A DNA stretch of 64,000 nucleotides, taken from assembly GCF_013343235.1 (NCBI RefSeq), contig NZ_CP040094.1, positions 4,650,501 to 4,714,500 on the forward strand, read 5' to 3'. This DNA comes from Nostoc sp. TCL240-02 (GTDB taxonomy: Bacteria; Cyanobacteriota; Cyanobacteriia; Cyanobacteriales; Nostocaceae). The translations under genes were made by a program, and so were the position numbers. Below are positions 24,007 through 33,519 of this stretch, piece by piece; positions within the stretch are counted from its first letter, which is position 1; each line of letters opens with the position of its first letter. The notes beneath the pieces were generated by a model. That model searched no databases. It was not told where the DNA came from and worked only from the letters and a program-made list of their open reading frames with translations.

Positions 24007-24720
24007 ATGAAGCATTTTATAGAACGTCGTGACTTTTTGAAGTTGGGAATCACAGGGGCATTTGGAATGGCATTAACTGCCAGTGATTTTCTCTGGCGGG
24101 TGGAACAGGCTAAAGCTGACGAAACGCCTCCAAACCTCCCTGAATCTCTAAACCCCGATGCCGCATTGCAAAAGCTGATGGAAGGAAATCAGCGATTTGT
24201 TGAGCATCAACCCCAATACCCCGATCAATCAGCACTGCGGTTGCAGGAAGTTGCCCAAGCTCAACATCCATTTGCAACTATTCTTAGTTGTGCTGATTCA
24301 CGAGTACCCGCAGAAATTGTTTTCGATCAGGGCATTGGAGACATCTTTGATGTTCGGATTGCTGGAAATATTGCCACACATGAAGCGATCGGCAGTATTG
24401 AATATGCCGTTGTCTTATTAGGTTCTCCACTGCTGATGGTGATGGGACATGAACGTTGTGGCGCTGTAACCGCAGCTGTAAAAAAGGAATCGTTACCTGG
24501 TGATATTAGTACTTTTGTCAAGGCAATTAAGCCAGCCCTGAAAAAGGTCAAGGATCTGCCAGGTGACGCGGTTGACAATGCTGTGGTGGCAAATGTGCAA
24601 TATCAAATTGAACGGTTGCAGAAATCAAAGCTTTTAAGTGAGCAGGTGCGATCGGGCAAATTGAAAATTGTCGGGGGTCGTTACGACTTGGATACAGGGA
24701 GGGTAACTATTCTTACTTAG
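24007..24720 (+). CDS. ecaB: beta-carbonic anhydrase, Tat-exported (EcaB-like)
   Basis: 237 residues. The N-terminus MKHFIERRDFLKLG followed by a hydrophobic stretch ending AKAD is a twin-arginine signal, so the enzyme is expected outside the plasma membrane. The beta-class active site is complete: Cys95-Ala-Asp97-Ser-Arg99, with His148 and Cys151 in HERCGAV. It interconverts CO2 and bicarbonate, and its place 15 bp after sbtB suggests it supplies or equilibrates substrate for SbtA. The symbol follows the cyanobacterial periplasmic beta-CA EcaB; orthology is inferred. Confidence 0.85.
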   Translation: MKHFIERRDFLKLGITGAFGMALTASDFLWRVEQAKADETPPNLPESLNPDAALQKLMEGNQRFVEHQPQYPDQSALRLQEVAQAQHPFATILSCADSRVPAEIVFDQGIGDIFDVRIAGNIATHEAIGSIEYAVVLLGSPLLMVMGHERCGAVTAAVKKESLPGDISTFVKAIKPALKKVKDLPGDAVDNAVVANVQYQIERLQKSKLLSEQVRSGKLKIVGGRYDLDTGRVTILT

Positions 24721-24729
24721 TTCGGCAGA

Positions 24730-24929
24730 TGAGGGGGCAAGGGGGCAAGGGGGACAAGGGGGAATTATTGAATAAGTCTCTCCCTTGTCTCCCCTCTCTC
24801 CCTGGTCTCCCCCCTCTCCCTTGTCTCCCCCCTCTTTCTTGTCTACCTTGTCTCTTCTTCATGCCCAATCCCTAATCCCCAATCCCCAATCCCTAATCCC
24901 TAATCTCCAATCCCCAATCCCCAATCCCT
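24730..24929. repeat. GGGGGCAA / CTCCC blocks and CCCCAAT heptamer STRR
   Basis: The gap after the carbonic anhydrase is almost wholly repetitive. It has GGGGGCAAGGG words, then CTTGTCTCCCC(T) words on the other strand sense, then about nine tandem heptamers of CCCCAAT/CCCTAAT type (24866-24929). The two halves are partly complementary and could form a large hairpin between the convergent genes. No coding signal is seen. Confidence 0.8.
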
Positions 24930-26654
24930 TCAATCCTGTACAGTCATTGGCAGACGAATAGTAAAAGTAGAACCAAGTCCAGGCTGACTCTTAACAATAA
25001 TCTCACCACCCATCATCTGACAAAAGTGGCGACTAATTGCTAACCCCAGTCCCGTACCTCCATACTTTTTCGTAGTCGAAGTATCTCCTTGTGTAAAAGG
25101 TTGAAATAACTGCTGCTGTTGACGGTTAGACATACCTATACCTGTGTCGGTAACGGTAAAAGTAATCATACCTAAAGGAGCATCCAGTCGTAATTCCTCC
25201 TTTTCTCTATTGACTGTCAGCGTCACCTTGCCATTTGTAGTGAACTTACTGGCGTTGCTTAGTAAATTTAACAACACCTGCCGCATCCTAGTTTGATCGG
25301 CGTACATAGTGCCAAGTTGCTCATCAAAATGCACTTCTAAAATATTGGCATTTTTTTCTATAGCTGGTTTGACTGTGAGAACGACGTTATTAATTAGCGT
25401 TACAATCTCAAATGTCTCTGGATAGAGAGTCATTTTCCCCGCTTCGATTTTTGACAAGTCGAGGATTTCGTTAATCAAGTGCAGTAGATGTTTACCAGCA
25501 GAGTTAATTGTTTCTAAATCGGTGATAAAGTCTGCCGATAAACCAAGATCGGTGGCATCGTCTTCTAAAAGTTGGCTCAAGCCAATGACAGCATTTAGTG
25601 GTGTACGTAATTCGTGGCTGACATTGGCCAAAAATACACTTTTTGCCTTGCTAGCAGCTTCTGCTAATTCTTTAGCTTGTTGTAGCTCTTTGGTTCGCTC
25701 AGATACTCGCTCAATCAGACGATTTAGAGATTTGGCGAGTAGGCCAATTTCATCTTCAGTGGTGACGGGCGCTCGCAAATCAAAATTATGTTTCCGCGCC
25801 ACTTGTTCAGCTACTTGGGTGACGGTGATAACTGGTTCAGCGATCGCTCGACTGGTACGCCAAGCTACAATGGCTGCGATCGCCACCGAAACGAGCATAC
25901 TGATAATTACGATAAATCGCTCAACTATTTTTGCCTGCTCAACGGCTTTTTGCCTTTCTTGCTCTTGATCTTCAGCAGTTTGCAGGATGTTAGCCAAACT
26001 TTCAGAAAGCTGATCTAGGCGCATGGCTGTTTCACCACGCATAATTGTCAATAACTGCGATCGGGCAGCAGAAATTTGCTGAGGCTGCGCTGGTTGTGAG
26101 TCAATTTTTTGTAAGACGGCCTCGATTTGGTCAACGTAAGCTTTTAAATTATTCTTGTAATCTAGCAATAGCGTCTGTAAAGTCGAACTTGTTGCCGCTA
26201 GTCTTTTAGGTTTACTGTCAATAAATCCAGAAATTTTTGACTCTAATTGCTGGGCTTTTTCAACATTCTTCAAAAAATCAGCTTTTTTGGTTTGTAGTTG
26301 CTGTGAATTTTCTAATACAGCAACTAAATTAGAGCTATGTAATTGCGCCCCTACTACTGCATCTCTATAATTACTCAGTAGTTGTCCTTGTTCATAAGCT
26401 TGATTGAATTGCCTTACTTCCCTACCCCGATAGTAGTTGGCAATCACTAACCCAGTTAGCGCTCCAAAAAAGCCAATTCCGATAGCTACAAAGTACCCAT
26501 AGCCAATTTTTTGATGGATGCGCCAAGAACTGGCTTTGAGTTTCCCTCGTGAGGGAAATTCTATAGTCGGTAGTTCGTCTGTCGATGGCTCTTCGGCTGA
26601 CACTTTTTTGATTTCTGAACTGCTATCGATAAGGGTTGGCTTTTGAGTTGGCAT
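24930..26654 (-). CDS. membrane sensor histidine kinase with HAMP domain
   Basis: 574 residues. TM1 is at about 51-74 ([20 protein letters not shown]) and TM2 at about 245-265. Between them lies an extracytoplasmic helical sensor rich in Gln and Lys, like four-helix-bundle sensors. A HAMP domain (about 266-320; [14 protein letters not shown]), a coiled coil ([19 protein letters not shown]), HisKA with [16 protein letters not shown] (His near 347) and HATPase ([25 protein letters not shown]) follow. The start ATG has GGAGG 8 bp before it. No receiver or partner regulator is adjacent, so the target is unknown. Confidence 0.9.
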   Translation of the reverse strand: MPTQKPTLIDSSSEIKKVSAEEPSTDELPTIEFPSRGKLKASSWRIHQKIGYGYFVAIGIGFFGALTGLVIANYYRGREVRQFNQAYEQGQLLSNYRDAVVGAQLHSSNLVAVLENSQQLQTKKADFLKNVEKAQQLESKISGFIDSKPKRLAATSSTLQTLLLDYKNNLKAYVDQIEAVLQKIDSQPAQPQQISAARSQLLTIMRGETAMRLDQLSESLANILQTAEDQEQERQKAVEQAKIVERFIVIISMLVSVAIAAIVAWRTSRAIAEPVITVTQVAEQVARKHNFDLRAPVTTEDEIGLLAKSLNRLIERVSERTKELQQAKELAEAASKAKSVFLANVSHELRTPLNAVIGLSQLLEDDATDLGLSADFITDLETINSAGKHLLHLINEILDLSKIEAGKMTLYPETFEIVTLINNVVLTVKPAIEKNANILEVHFDEQLGTMYADQTRMRQVLLNLLSNASKFTTNGKVTLTVNREKEELRLDAPLGMITFTVTDTGIGMSNRQQQQLFQPFTQGDTSTTKKYGGTGLGLAISRHFCQMMGGEIIVKSQPGLGSTFTIRLPMTVQD

Positions 26655-27598
26655 TTCTCAAACCTCCTTGCCTTCCCGCAAAAATTACCAAATCAGTTTA
26701 GCTTGTACAAACAGTTTAATTGGTTATTAACATTTACATTATCTTCTTTTATAGCAACAGCAAATCATTGCTTAGTAGATAATTCGCATAACCTCATATA
26801 CTATGAGTTATTTTGATAGCAATGCTGCTAAGTACACTTACTGATAGCGAACCGAATTCACTTTTTTCAACAGTAACAAATAATTTCCCGAACTAAAGAC
26901 CTGTCTGAGACCGTCTTCTCCTTACTACAATACTTTCCTCAATATACAGTTGATAGCAATTAGTTCTTGACATCAGGTAAGCCACTAGTCTACCTTACTG
27001 CTTCCTTATAAAATTAATACAATCAGGAAAAAAACAAAAGGTTTGATTATGGGGCATGGGGCATTAGGTTATTTCTGCCTCATCCCCAATTACCAGCACG
27101 CCTATCATAAAATAGGTTGAAAGTCTAGTCGATGTGAATACACAAAAACTTTTATTACGTATTAATATCAATACGAATGCGTTAATTGACGAACCCGGCT
27201 TAAGATAGCTTTAATATTGGCTAAAATCGGCTTTTAGGCTTATATAAATGAGAGGTGGGCTGATTTTGCCTGATTTGTACTTAGATTTAGTACGATTATG
27301 AACAAATGACACGGAATGAGATAATCACAACCAGAGGATTCCAGTTGACTTAGAAAAGAACTCAGAAGGACGATTATAATACATCCTACTCCCTTCTGAA
27401 TTCTATCCTCCTACTGACTGTCTACCTTGTAGTTGATGCAGTAGATATTACGGGGCAATTATAGTTAAAGGACACTAAAACCCTTTTGTGCCCTTTAATC
27501 AATTGTACTGATGCACTTGTGCATTACCTAACCAACAGCCTTTTGGTTGCAATTATCCAGATTAGAAAAACTCAACTGTCAAATTAATGGGAGTGAAA
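26655..27598. other. long non-coding stretch upstream of curT
   Basis: About 940 bp with no credible gene on either strand. It holds a GGGGCATGGGGCATTAGG dispersed word (about 27050-27068). Close to curT is an imperfect hairpin (TTAAAGGACAC / GTGCCCTTTAA, 27465-27498) that may be part of the curT leader. The length would allow a small RNA gene, but I recognise none. Confidence 0.4.
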
Positions 27599-28033
27599 AT
27601 GCCAGAACAAGATTTTACTGAAACCGCATCCAAAGAGACTACAGTGGCAGAGATCAACACCCAAACGGGAACCATCACAAAAGTCCAGCCTCCCGCACAG
27701 TCTCAAGATGAATGGCTAAAATACGGGGAGCAAGTTTCTACATTTTTAGCAACATTGCCAGAATATGTGGGAGGCTTCTTTAATGAATATAAGCAACCTC
27801 TGGTAACAGTTGGTTTAATTGTAGGATCAATTGTTGGTGTTAAAGTACTCTTGGCAATATTAGATGCTTTGAATGATATCCCTTTAGTAGCGCCTACTTT
27901 TGAGTTGATAGGGATTGGTTACTCTGCTTGGTTTGTTTACCGCTATTTACTCAAAGCCTCAACGAGGAAAGAGTTAACTAGTGAAATCACCACTCTAAAA
28001 TCACAAGTGGTTGGTAAAATTCCAGAAGCTTGA
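27599..28033 (+). CDS. curT: CurT/CAAD-domain thylakoid curvature protein
   Basis: 144 residues from ATG 27599 (MPEQDFTETASKE), which has GGGAG five bases before it; an ATG four codons upstream is possible. The polar N-terminus leads to an amphipathic stretch (GEQVSTFLATLPEYVGGFF), two hydrophobic segments (PLVTVGLIVGSIVGVKVLLA and FELIGIGYSAWFVYRYL) and a charged helix at the end. This is the CAAD domain of cyanobacterial CurT and plant CURT1 proteins, which bend thylakoid membranes; the same domain also tethers some aminoacyl-tRNA synthetases. A good terminator follows at 28098-28128. Confidence 0.85.
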   Translation: MPEQDFTETASKETTVAEINTQTGTITKVQPPAQSQDEWLKYGEQVSTFLATLPEYVGGFFNEYKQPLVTVGLIVGSIVGVKVLLAILDALNDIPLVAPTFELIGIGYSAWFVYRYLLKASTRKELTSEITTLKSQVVGKIPEA

Positions 28034-28097
28034 TATCTAAATATCGCTTATCCTGCAAAGACTCTACGCAAATAATCTAATTCAAAATCACCCTCTG

Positions 28098-28128
28098 AGT
28101 CTGATCTAAGGAAGCCTTAGATCAGACT
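28098..28128 (+). terminator. rho-independent terminator after curT
   Basis: A perfect 14-bp stem (AGTCTGATCTAAGG / CCTTAGATCAGACT) with a 3-nt loop is followed by TTTTCTC on the plus strand, 64 bp after the curT stop. Confidence 0.85.
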
Positions 28129-28195
28129 TTTCTCAAAATCAAAAATTTTTGAATTTCTAATTTTGAATTTTGAATTTTCTGCAATGGGTTGGCCA

Positions 28196-28243
28196 AGAAG
28201 CAGAGGAATAAAGGATCGTTAAGAATCTTTTTCCTCTGCTTCT
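28196..28243. terminator. hairpin at the end of the SLH gene
   Basis: Perfect 13-bp arms (AGAAGCAGAGGAA / TTCCTCTGCTTCT) with a 22-nt loop lie 25 bp beyond the stop of the minus-strand SLH gene. The distance from curT suggests that it serves the SLH transcript. There is no long T-run on the minus side, so efficiency is uncertain. Confidence 0.6.
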
Positions 28244-28268
28244 TTGTTGAACACTTTCTCTCACAACC

Positions 28269-29402
28269 TCACCGAGACGAACCTCCTGGCGACAATTTAA
28301 CCTTGGGAGTGCGCGAAGTTTCTGGAGATGCACTGGGCAATCGCACTATACTTGGAGATGAAATTGCCTCCAACTTGCCCCGTTTTACTAAAGCTTGATG
28401 AATCATCGCCGCTACTTCAGCCCGACTAGCTACTTTGTTGGGAGCAAGAATTTGTGGGTTTGGATAGTTAACTACCAGACCATTGGTTGTAGCAGCAGCT
28501 ATTTTGCCAATAGCATAAGCTGGAATATCTTTAGCATCTTTATAGACACTTAAAATCTGATTTGGCGAAGTGGGCGCTTTCAAATTCAACCCGCTAACAA
28601 GGGCAACCAAAACTTGCACTCGTGAAATATTTTGTTGTGGCTTGAAGGTTTTTTTCGGGTAACCTTTGAGAAATCCGGCACTGATGGCTTGGTCAATTGC
28701 TGGAGTTGCCCAGAATTTTGTTGGTACATCTTCAAATGCGATCGCAGTCTTAGACGGTTCTTGGTCAAAGGCTTTTTGCACAATTGCAGCAAATTCGGCT
28801 CGGTTTACAGGCTGATTTGGTCTAAACGAATAATCAGGAAACCCTTTGAGAATACTACGAGAAGAAAGAACATCTATAAAACGCCGACCCCAAAAGTTAG
28901 TGGGCACATCGTTAAATGCAATTGGTGGCGGAATAATAGATTTTTGTTTTGCTGGAGTTACTAAAGGCAGCGCTGATGATTTAATTGATGACTCAAGTAC
29001 TGCTGAAGAGGGTACAGGTGTCTGTGGTTGTGGGGGTTGAGTCGGAATTACCTGAGCAGATGGTAATGCACGGGAAGGCGTGGCGCTGTTAGTTGGCAAT
29101 GAAGGTGTCTTGGGTTCAACAACAGCCTCCGGTAGAGAATAGGGCAAAACTGTTTTAGGGACTACATTTGGTTCTACTTTGGGATTAAGGGAAGGCAATA
29201 CTTGATTTGGTTGAACACTAGGCGAGGGAGTGGAAGAAGCCGACAGCAGCCTGTTGAAGTTCCAGCTAGAATCCCTGCGGGACAATGACCAAAAAAGAAT
29301 TGCTCCGATAGTGGTGAAGGCAACCAGAATGGCTATAAATTCATCAAAGCCAAGGGCAGTTCTTTGGGATGACTCCGGTTCGGAAGGAGGTTTATTTGTC
29401 AT
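28269..29402 (-). CDS. SLH-domain envelope protein with N-terminal membrane anchor
   Basis: 377 residues with one transmembrane segment (about 22-42, DEFIAILVAFTTIGAILFWS). A long Pro/Ser/Thr linker (about 55-160) is followed by three S-layer-homology repeats (FNDVPTNFWGRRFIDVLSSR, FEDVPTKFWATPAIDQAISA, YKDAKDIPAYAIGKIAAATT), each with a downstream AEFAAIV or AEVAAMI helix. In cyanobacteria SLH domains bind peptidoglycan-linked polysaccharide or sit in outer-membrane porins. Here no beta-barrel follows, so this is an inner-membrane protein reaching into the wall. The C-terminal 35 residues are basic and Pro/Ser-rich. Confidence 0.85.
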   Translation of the reverse strand: MTNKPPSEPESSQRTALGFDEFIAILVAFTTIGAILFWSLSRRDSSWNFNRLLSASSTPSPSVQPNQVLPSLNPKVEPNVVPKTVLPYSLPEAVVEPKTPSLPTNSATPSRALPSAQVIPTQPPQPQTPVPSSAVLESSIKSSALPLVTPAKQKSIIPPPIAFNDVPTNFWGRRFIDVLSSRSILKGFPDYSFRPNQPVNRAEFAAIVQKAFDQEPSKTAIAFEDVPTKFWATPAIDQAISAGFLKGYPKKTFKPQQNISRVQVLVALVSGLNLKAPTSPNQILSVYKDAKDIPAYAIGKIAAATTNGLVVNYPNPQILAPNKVASRAEVAAMIHQALVKRGKLEAISSPSIVRLPSASPETSRTPKVKLSPGGSSR

Positions 29403-29555
29403 CGTGATTACCCTGGTAGCAGTTAAATTTGTGTCTAAACAAATTAAGCCACAGATGACTCTTTTACACCAGCCCTTTTTAATTCGTAATTTTTAGTAAA
29501 ATATCAGACTTCTGCTTCAATACTGAGTGATGTCTAACGACAAGCCGCTCCGCGT

Positions 29556-29705
29556 CTACTATTTCACGCCACCCGTGCCGATCTACTGCGCCGCATCGGA
29601 GCCTCCCAAAAAGCCGCACAGAGCTACACGCTTGCACTAGTGCTGGTAACAAATGACAGTGAACGCCGCTTTCTGGAGCGTCGGCTGCGCTCAGTTCAGC
29701 CTTAA
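29556..29705 (+). pseudogene. C-terminal fragment of an ECF-type sigma factor
   Basis: Reading from 29556 gives LLFHATRADLLRRIGASQKA, then AQSYTLALVLVTNDSERRFL and ERRLRSVQP before TAA. This is the TPR-like C-terminal end of the DUF6596/SigJ-like ECF sigma family (HAxRADLLRRLG...ERRFLERRL). Everything upstream is missing; the fragment begins right after a dispersed AAGCCGCTCCGCGTCTA word. The higher GC than the flanks also marks it as foreign to the surrounding DNA. Confidence 0.65.
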
Positions 29706-29994
29706 CCTCTTGCATTACTGGACGCGCGAAGAATTATTAAATTATGGAGTACAGCATTCATGCAGTGAAGAGATTACTCAGTCATTAACGAGCGATCGGC
29801 GCTGTGGTGTGATGCTGAAATTCGAGGATGCTAGCCCAGACTTGTTTGCTAAATTGATGACAGATGCGCCCCAGTGGACTGAACGGATGGCTTGATTTGT
29901 TGATCCGCACACCAAAAACACCAGTAGTCTGTCAATAAAAATTTGAGGGATGAATCAATTTTTCAATTTCTCTTTTTTCTCTTCCTTTTACGAA
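29706..29994. other. debris between sigma remnant and DUF305 gene
   Basis: An 80-codon frame (29653-29895, plus) overlaps the sigma relic in another phase and reads RCGVMLKFEDASPDLFAKLM near its end. I do not recognise it, and it has no ribosome-binding site. It may be a second gene fragment joined at about 29706. The remainder up to the DUF305 stop is AT-rich and featureless. Confidence 0.3.
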
Positions 29995-30702
29995 TTACTT
30001 GTTGTACCAAGTTTTTCGCCACTGCTGCATTTGCTTAATCTCTGTATTTTGTGCTTTGATAATTGCTTGAGCTAATTTTTTGATTTCAGGGCGCTGAGAC
30101 TTACTTAAGGCATCTTTTGCCATTCTTACAGCACCTTCGTGGTGAGGAATCATCGCATTGATAAAGCGCAAATCAAACTCAGTATCAGCTGCACCTAAAT
30201 CTTGACTCATCATCATAGTTTTCATTTGGTCAGATGACATTTCCATCGTATGGCCCATTTGACTGTTGTAAGCCATTGGTTTATCTCCCGCTTTGGGATA
30301 CCAAGCTTGTCGCCACTGCTTCATCTGAGTGATTTCTTGGTTTTGCGATTTGATGATATCGCCTGCTAATTTTTTGATTTCAGGACGTTTTGATTTCACC
30401 TGTGCAACATTCGCCATTTCCACAGCCCCTTGATGGTGCGGTATCATAGCGTCGATAAACCGTAAATCAAGGTTAGCATCGGCTGGACCTAAATCCATTC
30501 CCATGCTGTGATTCATCATGCCACCACCGTGATTCATCATCTGCTTATCGTTAGTATTGGTGCTGGTTGCCTTTGGTGCTTGGCTTTGGTTCTGAGAAGC
30601 AATACTAGTACAGCCTGTCATTAACCCACCTGCTGAAGCGATCGCACTAAAGGTTAACACCAAAAAGCCATTTCTCAAAGATAGCAGTTGCATAAATCTC
30701 AC
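29995..30702 (-). CDS. DUF305 protein with two domains, probable lipoprotein
   Basis: 235 residues. The N-terminal hydrophobic stretch ends in LMTGC (Cys about 31), a lipobox-like site, so the protein is probably anchored in a membrane facing the periplasm. A Met/His/Gly-rich stretch follows (KQMMNHGGGMMNHSMGMDLG). Then two copies of the DUF305 ferritin-like helical domain appear, each with DLRFIxAMIPHHxGAVxMA and ending QMxQWRxxWY. The Met- and His-rich text suggests metal handling, possibly copper, but no copper gene is adjacent. The duplication inside one chain is plain. Confidence 0.85.
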   Translation of the reverse strand: MRFMQLLSLRNGFLVLTFSAIASAGGLMTGCTSIASQNQSQAPKATSTNTNDKQMMNHGGGMMNHSMGMDLGPADANLDLRFIDAMIPHHQGAVEMANVAQVKSKRPEIKKLAGDIIKSQNQEITQMKQWRQAWYPKAGDKPMAYNSQMGHTMEMSSDQMKTMMMSQDLGAADTEFDLRFINAMIPHHEGAVRMAKDALSKSQRPEIKKLAQAIIKAQNTEIKQMQQWRKTWYNK

Positions 30703-30804
30703 CTCATAGTTTCTTTCCTAATTCTATATTTACTTATTAGCTTGGCAGCCAAAAATGAAATTAGGATGAAATCTAACTTATAAATAAGTCCAGTCTCTTG
30801 TTGT

Positions 30805-33021
30805 TTATTTATCACTCAAGATTGTGTAAGCATCATTAACTAAGTGCATTTTTTCTTGTGCTTGTTTGAGCAGTTGCGGCTGATTTACAAACAAATCTGG
30901 ATGCCATTTTTTAACTAAAGTTCGATAAGCCTGCTTTACCTCAGCCTGAGAAGCATAAGCTTTTAATCCTAAAATACCGTAGGCGCGAGTAATCTTATCT
31001 TTTTCCGTTTGGGTTTTTGGTTGGTTGGGTGCTTTATTGCTTTGAGTTGTATTTTGCTGCTTGCTAGTTTGGGAACCAGGCGTTCGCATCTCTGCTTTCA
31101 TCCGCACTATTTCCTCATTGAGTTCCCAATCACGAAATTTCGCCTCCACCTCTTCTGGACGTGGGGACGGAGAAGCTTTTGGCGGTGGAGAAACAGATTC
31201 TACCCTTGTCCGAGTATTCTTAGCAGTCTTTTCCTGCTGTTGCTTAACAGCAGGATCTTTTTCCAGGGAAATTTTAACTCTCTCTGGCTGTGGTGAATAT
31301 TTTCTATTAATATTCGTGTATTTTGGTATTTCTTTATAAAATTGATGATTTGAGAGTATTTTGACTTTTTCTAACTCTCGTAGCAACCCATTAAAACCAT
31401 TTTGTAACTGCTGCAAACTTTCACGCTTATTAGTAAGTTCTACTGGTTCTTGGCTGAATTCAAAGCAAATTACTTTTTCAGCTTGGCGTTCATATTCAGC
31501 CAAAATAGATAAACCTTGACTGCTAAAACTAGATAAATAATCTTCAATGGCAGTTATACAAAGTTTAGCAACCTCTTGATGATAAGATTCCTTTGCTAAT
31601 TGTTCGTCTTGTTTTTGGATATTTTTGTTTAACAAATAAGAAATACTTCCGACGACAGCAGCGCCAACTGGGCCGCCTAATAACCAACCAATACCACCAC
31701 CAACAGCAATGGAACCAGGTTCACTCAAATCATCATTATTGTTTGGCTTTGGGGGTAATATTACTTCTGGTTCACTAGGAAAGGGAATTAATAAATCTTG
31801 CGGTCGTTCTTCTTGGAAAAACTCGTAAGCTTGATAAAGCCATTTAACCGCAGCTAATTGTAATTGATTCAGGTCTTTTTTAAAAATATTTGTTTGCCAA
31901 TCTTTAAATTTATTTTCTGCTAATGCAACTGCCGCATCAGCTTGATATTTTGTAAGTAGCTTAGGTAATGATAGCCAATCGCGTAGTTCTCCTATGCTGG
32001 TAGCAAAGCCTTTATAAATTAAGTTAGCTGCTTTTTGTTTAATTTCAATTTTACTATTTTGTTTATCATTAAAAGATTTTATTTCAAGAGCAAGTGGGTC
32101 AATTTTAGTTTTTAATGAGAGTTGAATTTGAGAAGCGATCGCTTGCACTCTTGGCAAACGCACACTACCACGATTTGGTTGCAAAATCCCCACAATATTT
32201 TGCAAAGCTGTTTCAAAAGCTGCTAACCCGCTACTATTTGCAGCAGCAACATCGCCTTTTAATCTGGCTCTTAAGGCAGGTAAAGCATCAACACGATATA
32301 AATTGCTAAAACCTGGAGGTAGTTCGGCTCGAAAGCTCTCTGCAACAAACAGCAGGCGATTTTGGACTTGTTTTTGCTCGTCGGGTTCGAGTAAGTTAAG
32401 AAAATTGGCAACAAATATAACTGTTTTAATACCGCGATCTAATAACCAATCTCGTAAGTTTTCCCGTTCACCTAAAGTCATCAATTTCCGTGCATCTAGT
32501 AATTGGATAACTAAATCTGCACTCAAAAGCTGTTCTCTGACTAAATTATCTTGTTCATCTCTATCATTTGTTCCCGGTAAATCGAGAAATTCTACACCAG
32601 TTTCTAAGAAGGGATGCGGGCAAAAAACTTCTACAGATGCTACATCTTTTCGCATCTGTCTATTGCCATCAAGAATTGCAAATTGTTGTAGAATTTCTGT
32701 GCCACTGCGATAGATTTCTGTACTATCTACCAACATAATGCGAGTTCGCACATCAGATCCATACTTGACGGAAATTGATGCACCAGTGGTAGGGATTAAA
32801 TCAATTGGTAAGGTGCGATTTCCTAGCATGGCATTCAGTAAGGTAGACTTGCCATGATTAAAAGGGCCAAATACCGCAATGCGAAAACTAGGATTAACTA
32901 GATGATTGCAAATGGTAATTATATCTTGATGTAATTGTGATTTGCGTTCTAAATTTAGTAACGCAGATGCAGATTTCAGAGAATCTGCTAAATCCTTATA
33001 ATCTTCATACTGTTGTTGCAT
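30805..33021 (-). CDS. dynamin-like GTPase with C-terminal J-domain
   Basis: 738 residues. The GTPase domain has P-loop GPFNHGKST (about 52-60), switch text PTTGAS (about 77-82) and the G3 motif DLPGTND (about 146-152). The expected G4 (N/TKxD) is weak (VANFLNLLEPDE). After helical segments there is a Gly-rich hydrophobic stretch (GSIAVGGGIGWLLGGPVGAA, about 448-480) that may dip into the membrane like a dynamin paddle. A charged Pro/Gln-rich linker leads to a complete J-domain over the last 65 residues (AYGILGLKAYASQAEVKQAY; KKWHPDLF with the HPD triad). J-domains recruit Hsp70. It reads in the same direction as BDLP but is 500 bp downstream, so it is a separate unit. Confidence 0.88.
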   Translation of the reverse strand: MQQQYEDYKDLADSLKSASALLNLERKSQLHQDIITICNHLVNPSFRIAVFGPFNHGKSTLLNAMLGNRTLPIDLIPTTGASISVKYGSDVRTRIMLVDSTEIYRSGTEILQQFAILDGNRQMRKDVASVEVFCPHPFLETGVEFLDLPGTNDRDEQDNLVREQLLSADLVIQLLDARKLMTLGERENLRDWLLDRGIKTVIFVANFLNLLEPDEQKQVQNRLLFVAESFRAELPPGFSNLYRVDALPALRARLKGDVAAANSSGLAAFETALQNIVGILQPNRGSVRLPRVQAIASQIQLSLKTKIDPLALEIKSFNDKQNSKIEIKQKAANLIYKGFATSIGELRDWLSLPKLLTKYQADAAVALAENKFKDWQTNIFKKDLNQLQLAAVKWLYQAYEFFQEERPQDLLIPFPSEPEVILPPKPNNNDDLSEPGSIAVGGGIGWLLGGPVGAAVVGSISYLLNKNIQKQDEQLAKESYHQEVAKLCITAIEDYLSSFSSQGLSILAEYERQAEKVICFEFSQEPVELTNKRESLQQLQNGFNGLLRELEKVKILSNHQFYKEIPKYTNINRKYSPQPERVKISLEKDPAVKQQQEKTAKNTRTRVESVSPPPKASPSPRPEEVEAKFRDWELNEEIVRMKAEMRTPGSQTSKQQNTTQSNKAPNQPKTQTEKDKITRAYGILGLKAYASQAEVKQAYRTLVKKWHPDLFVNQPQLLKQAQEKMHLVNDAYTILSDK

Positions 33022-33170
33022 AATTCTTCGTTCCTAGATTCAACCTGGTAATGCAGATTATTTGGGCTGCTGCCTCACATTATTATGTTTGATACTACGC
33101 ATAATTAAACATACAATAAAATCCTATTTTTATACTAATTATGTATGAGGTTGTGCCGAGATATATGAGG

Positions 33171-33402
33171 AACGAACCGCAAAGGACGCAAAGGGCGCAA
33201 AGAAATAGGATTAGTGAGCGATTTACTGCTCATAGTAAACTTTGCTATGACTAAAATTCTTTCCAAAAAATTAATTTATTTATATTTAATTTTTATATTT
33301 AAATACAGTTAAATTAAACATTTGCTCTTTTTTGTATTTTATTAATTTGTGTTCTTTGTGTCCTACCCTGCGCGAAGCCGCTCCGCGTCTATGCGGTTCG
33401 TT
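33171..33402. repeat. 232-bp MITE-like element with 11-bp terminal inverted repeats
   Basis: Starts with AACGAACCGCA (33171-33181) and ends with the exact reverse complement TGCGGTTCGTT (33392-33402). Just inside are partly complementary arms (AAAGGGCGCAAAGAA and TTCTTTGTGTCCT). The inside is AT-rich without a gene. No target duplication is obvious. A half-copy starting AACGAACCGCAG lies at 48394. The CGAAGCCGCTCCGCGTCTA segment near its right end also occurs at 29540-29558. It fills most of the gap between the two dynamin genes. Confidence 0.6.
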
Positions 33403-33519
33403 AAAAAATTTACTTTGACAAAAAGTTATGGCTTACCTCAAATGTACGTATTGCCTTATGTTTATGGGAGGCAGAACCTCCCAATAGCCATTCTCTGCTA
33501 AAAGCTGGGAACAGATGTG

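Noticed and set aside
26655..27598. Small RNA gene (6S RNA or Yfr family) in the long gap before curT
   Set aside because: No conserved motif or strong long-range hairpin was recognised. The one hairpin at 27465-27498 is more simply part of the curT leader.
28586..29040. Overlapping frames opposite the SLH gene
   Set aside because: They are shadows of the SLH coding sequence, without family features or start signals.
29479..29715. 78-codon minus-strand frame opposite the sigma relic
   Set aside because: The plus strand carries the recognisable ECF sigma text; the minus frame is its antisense.
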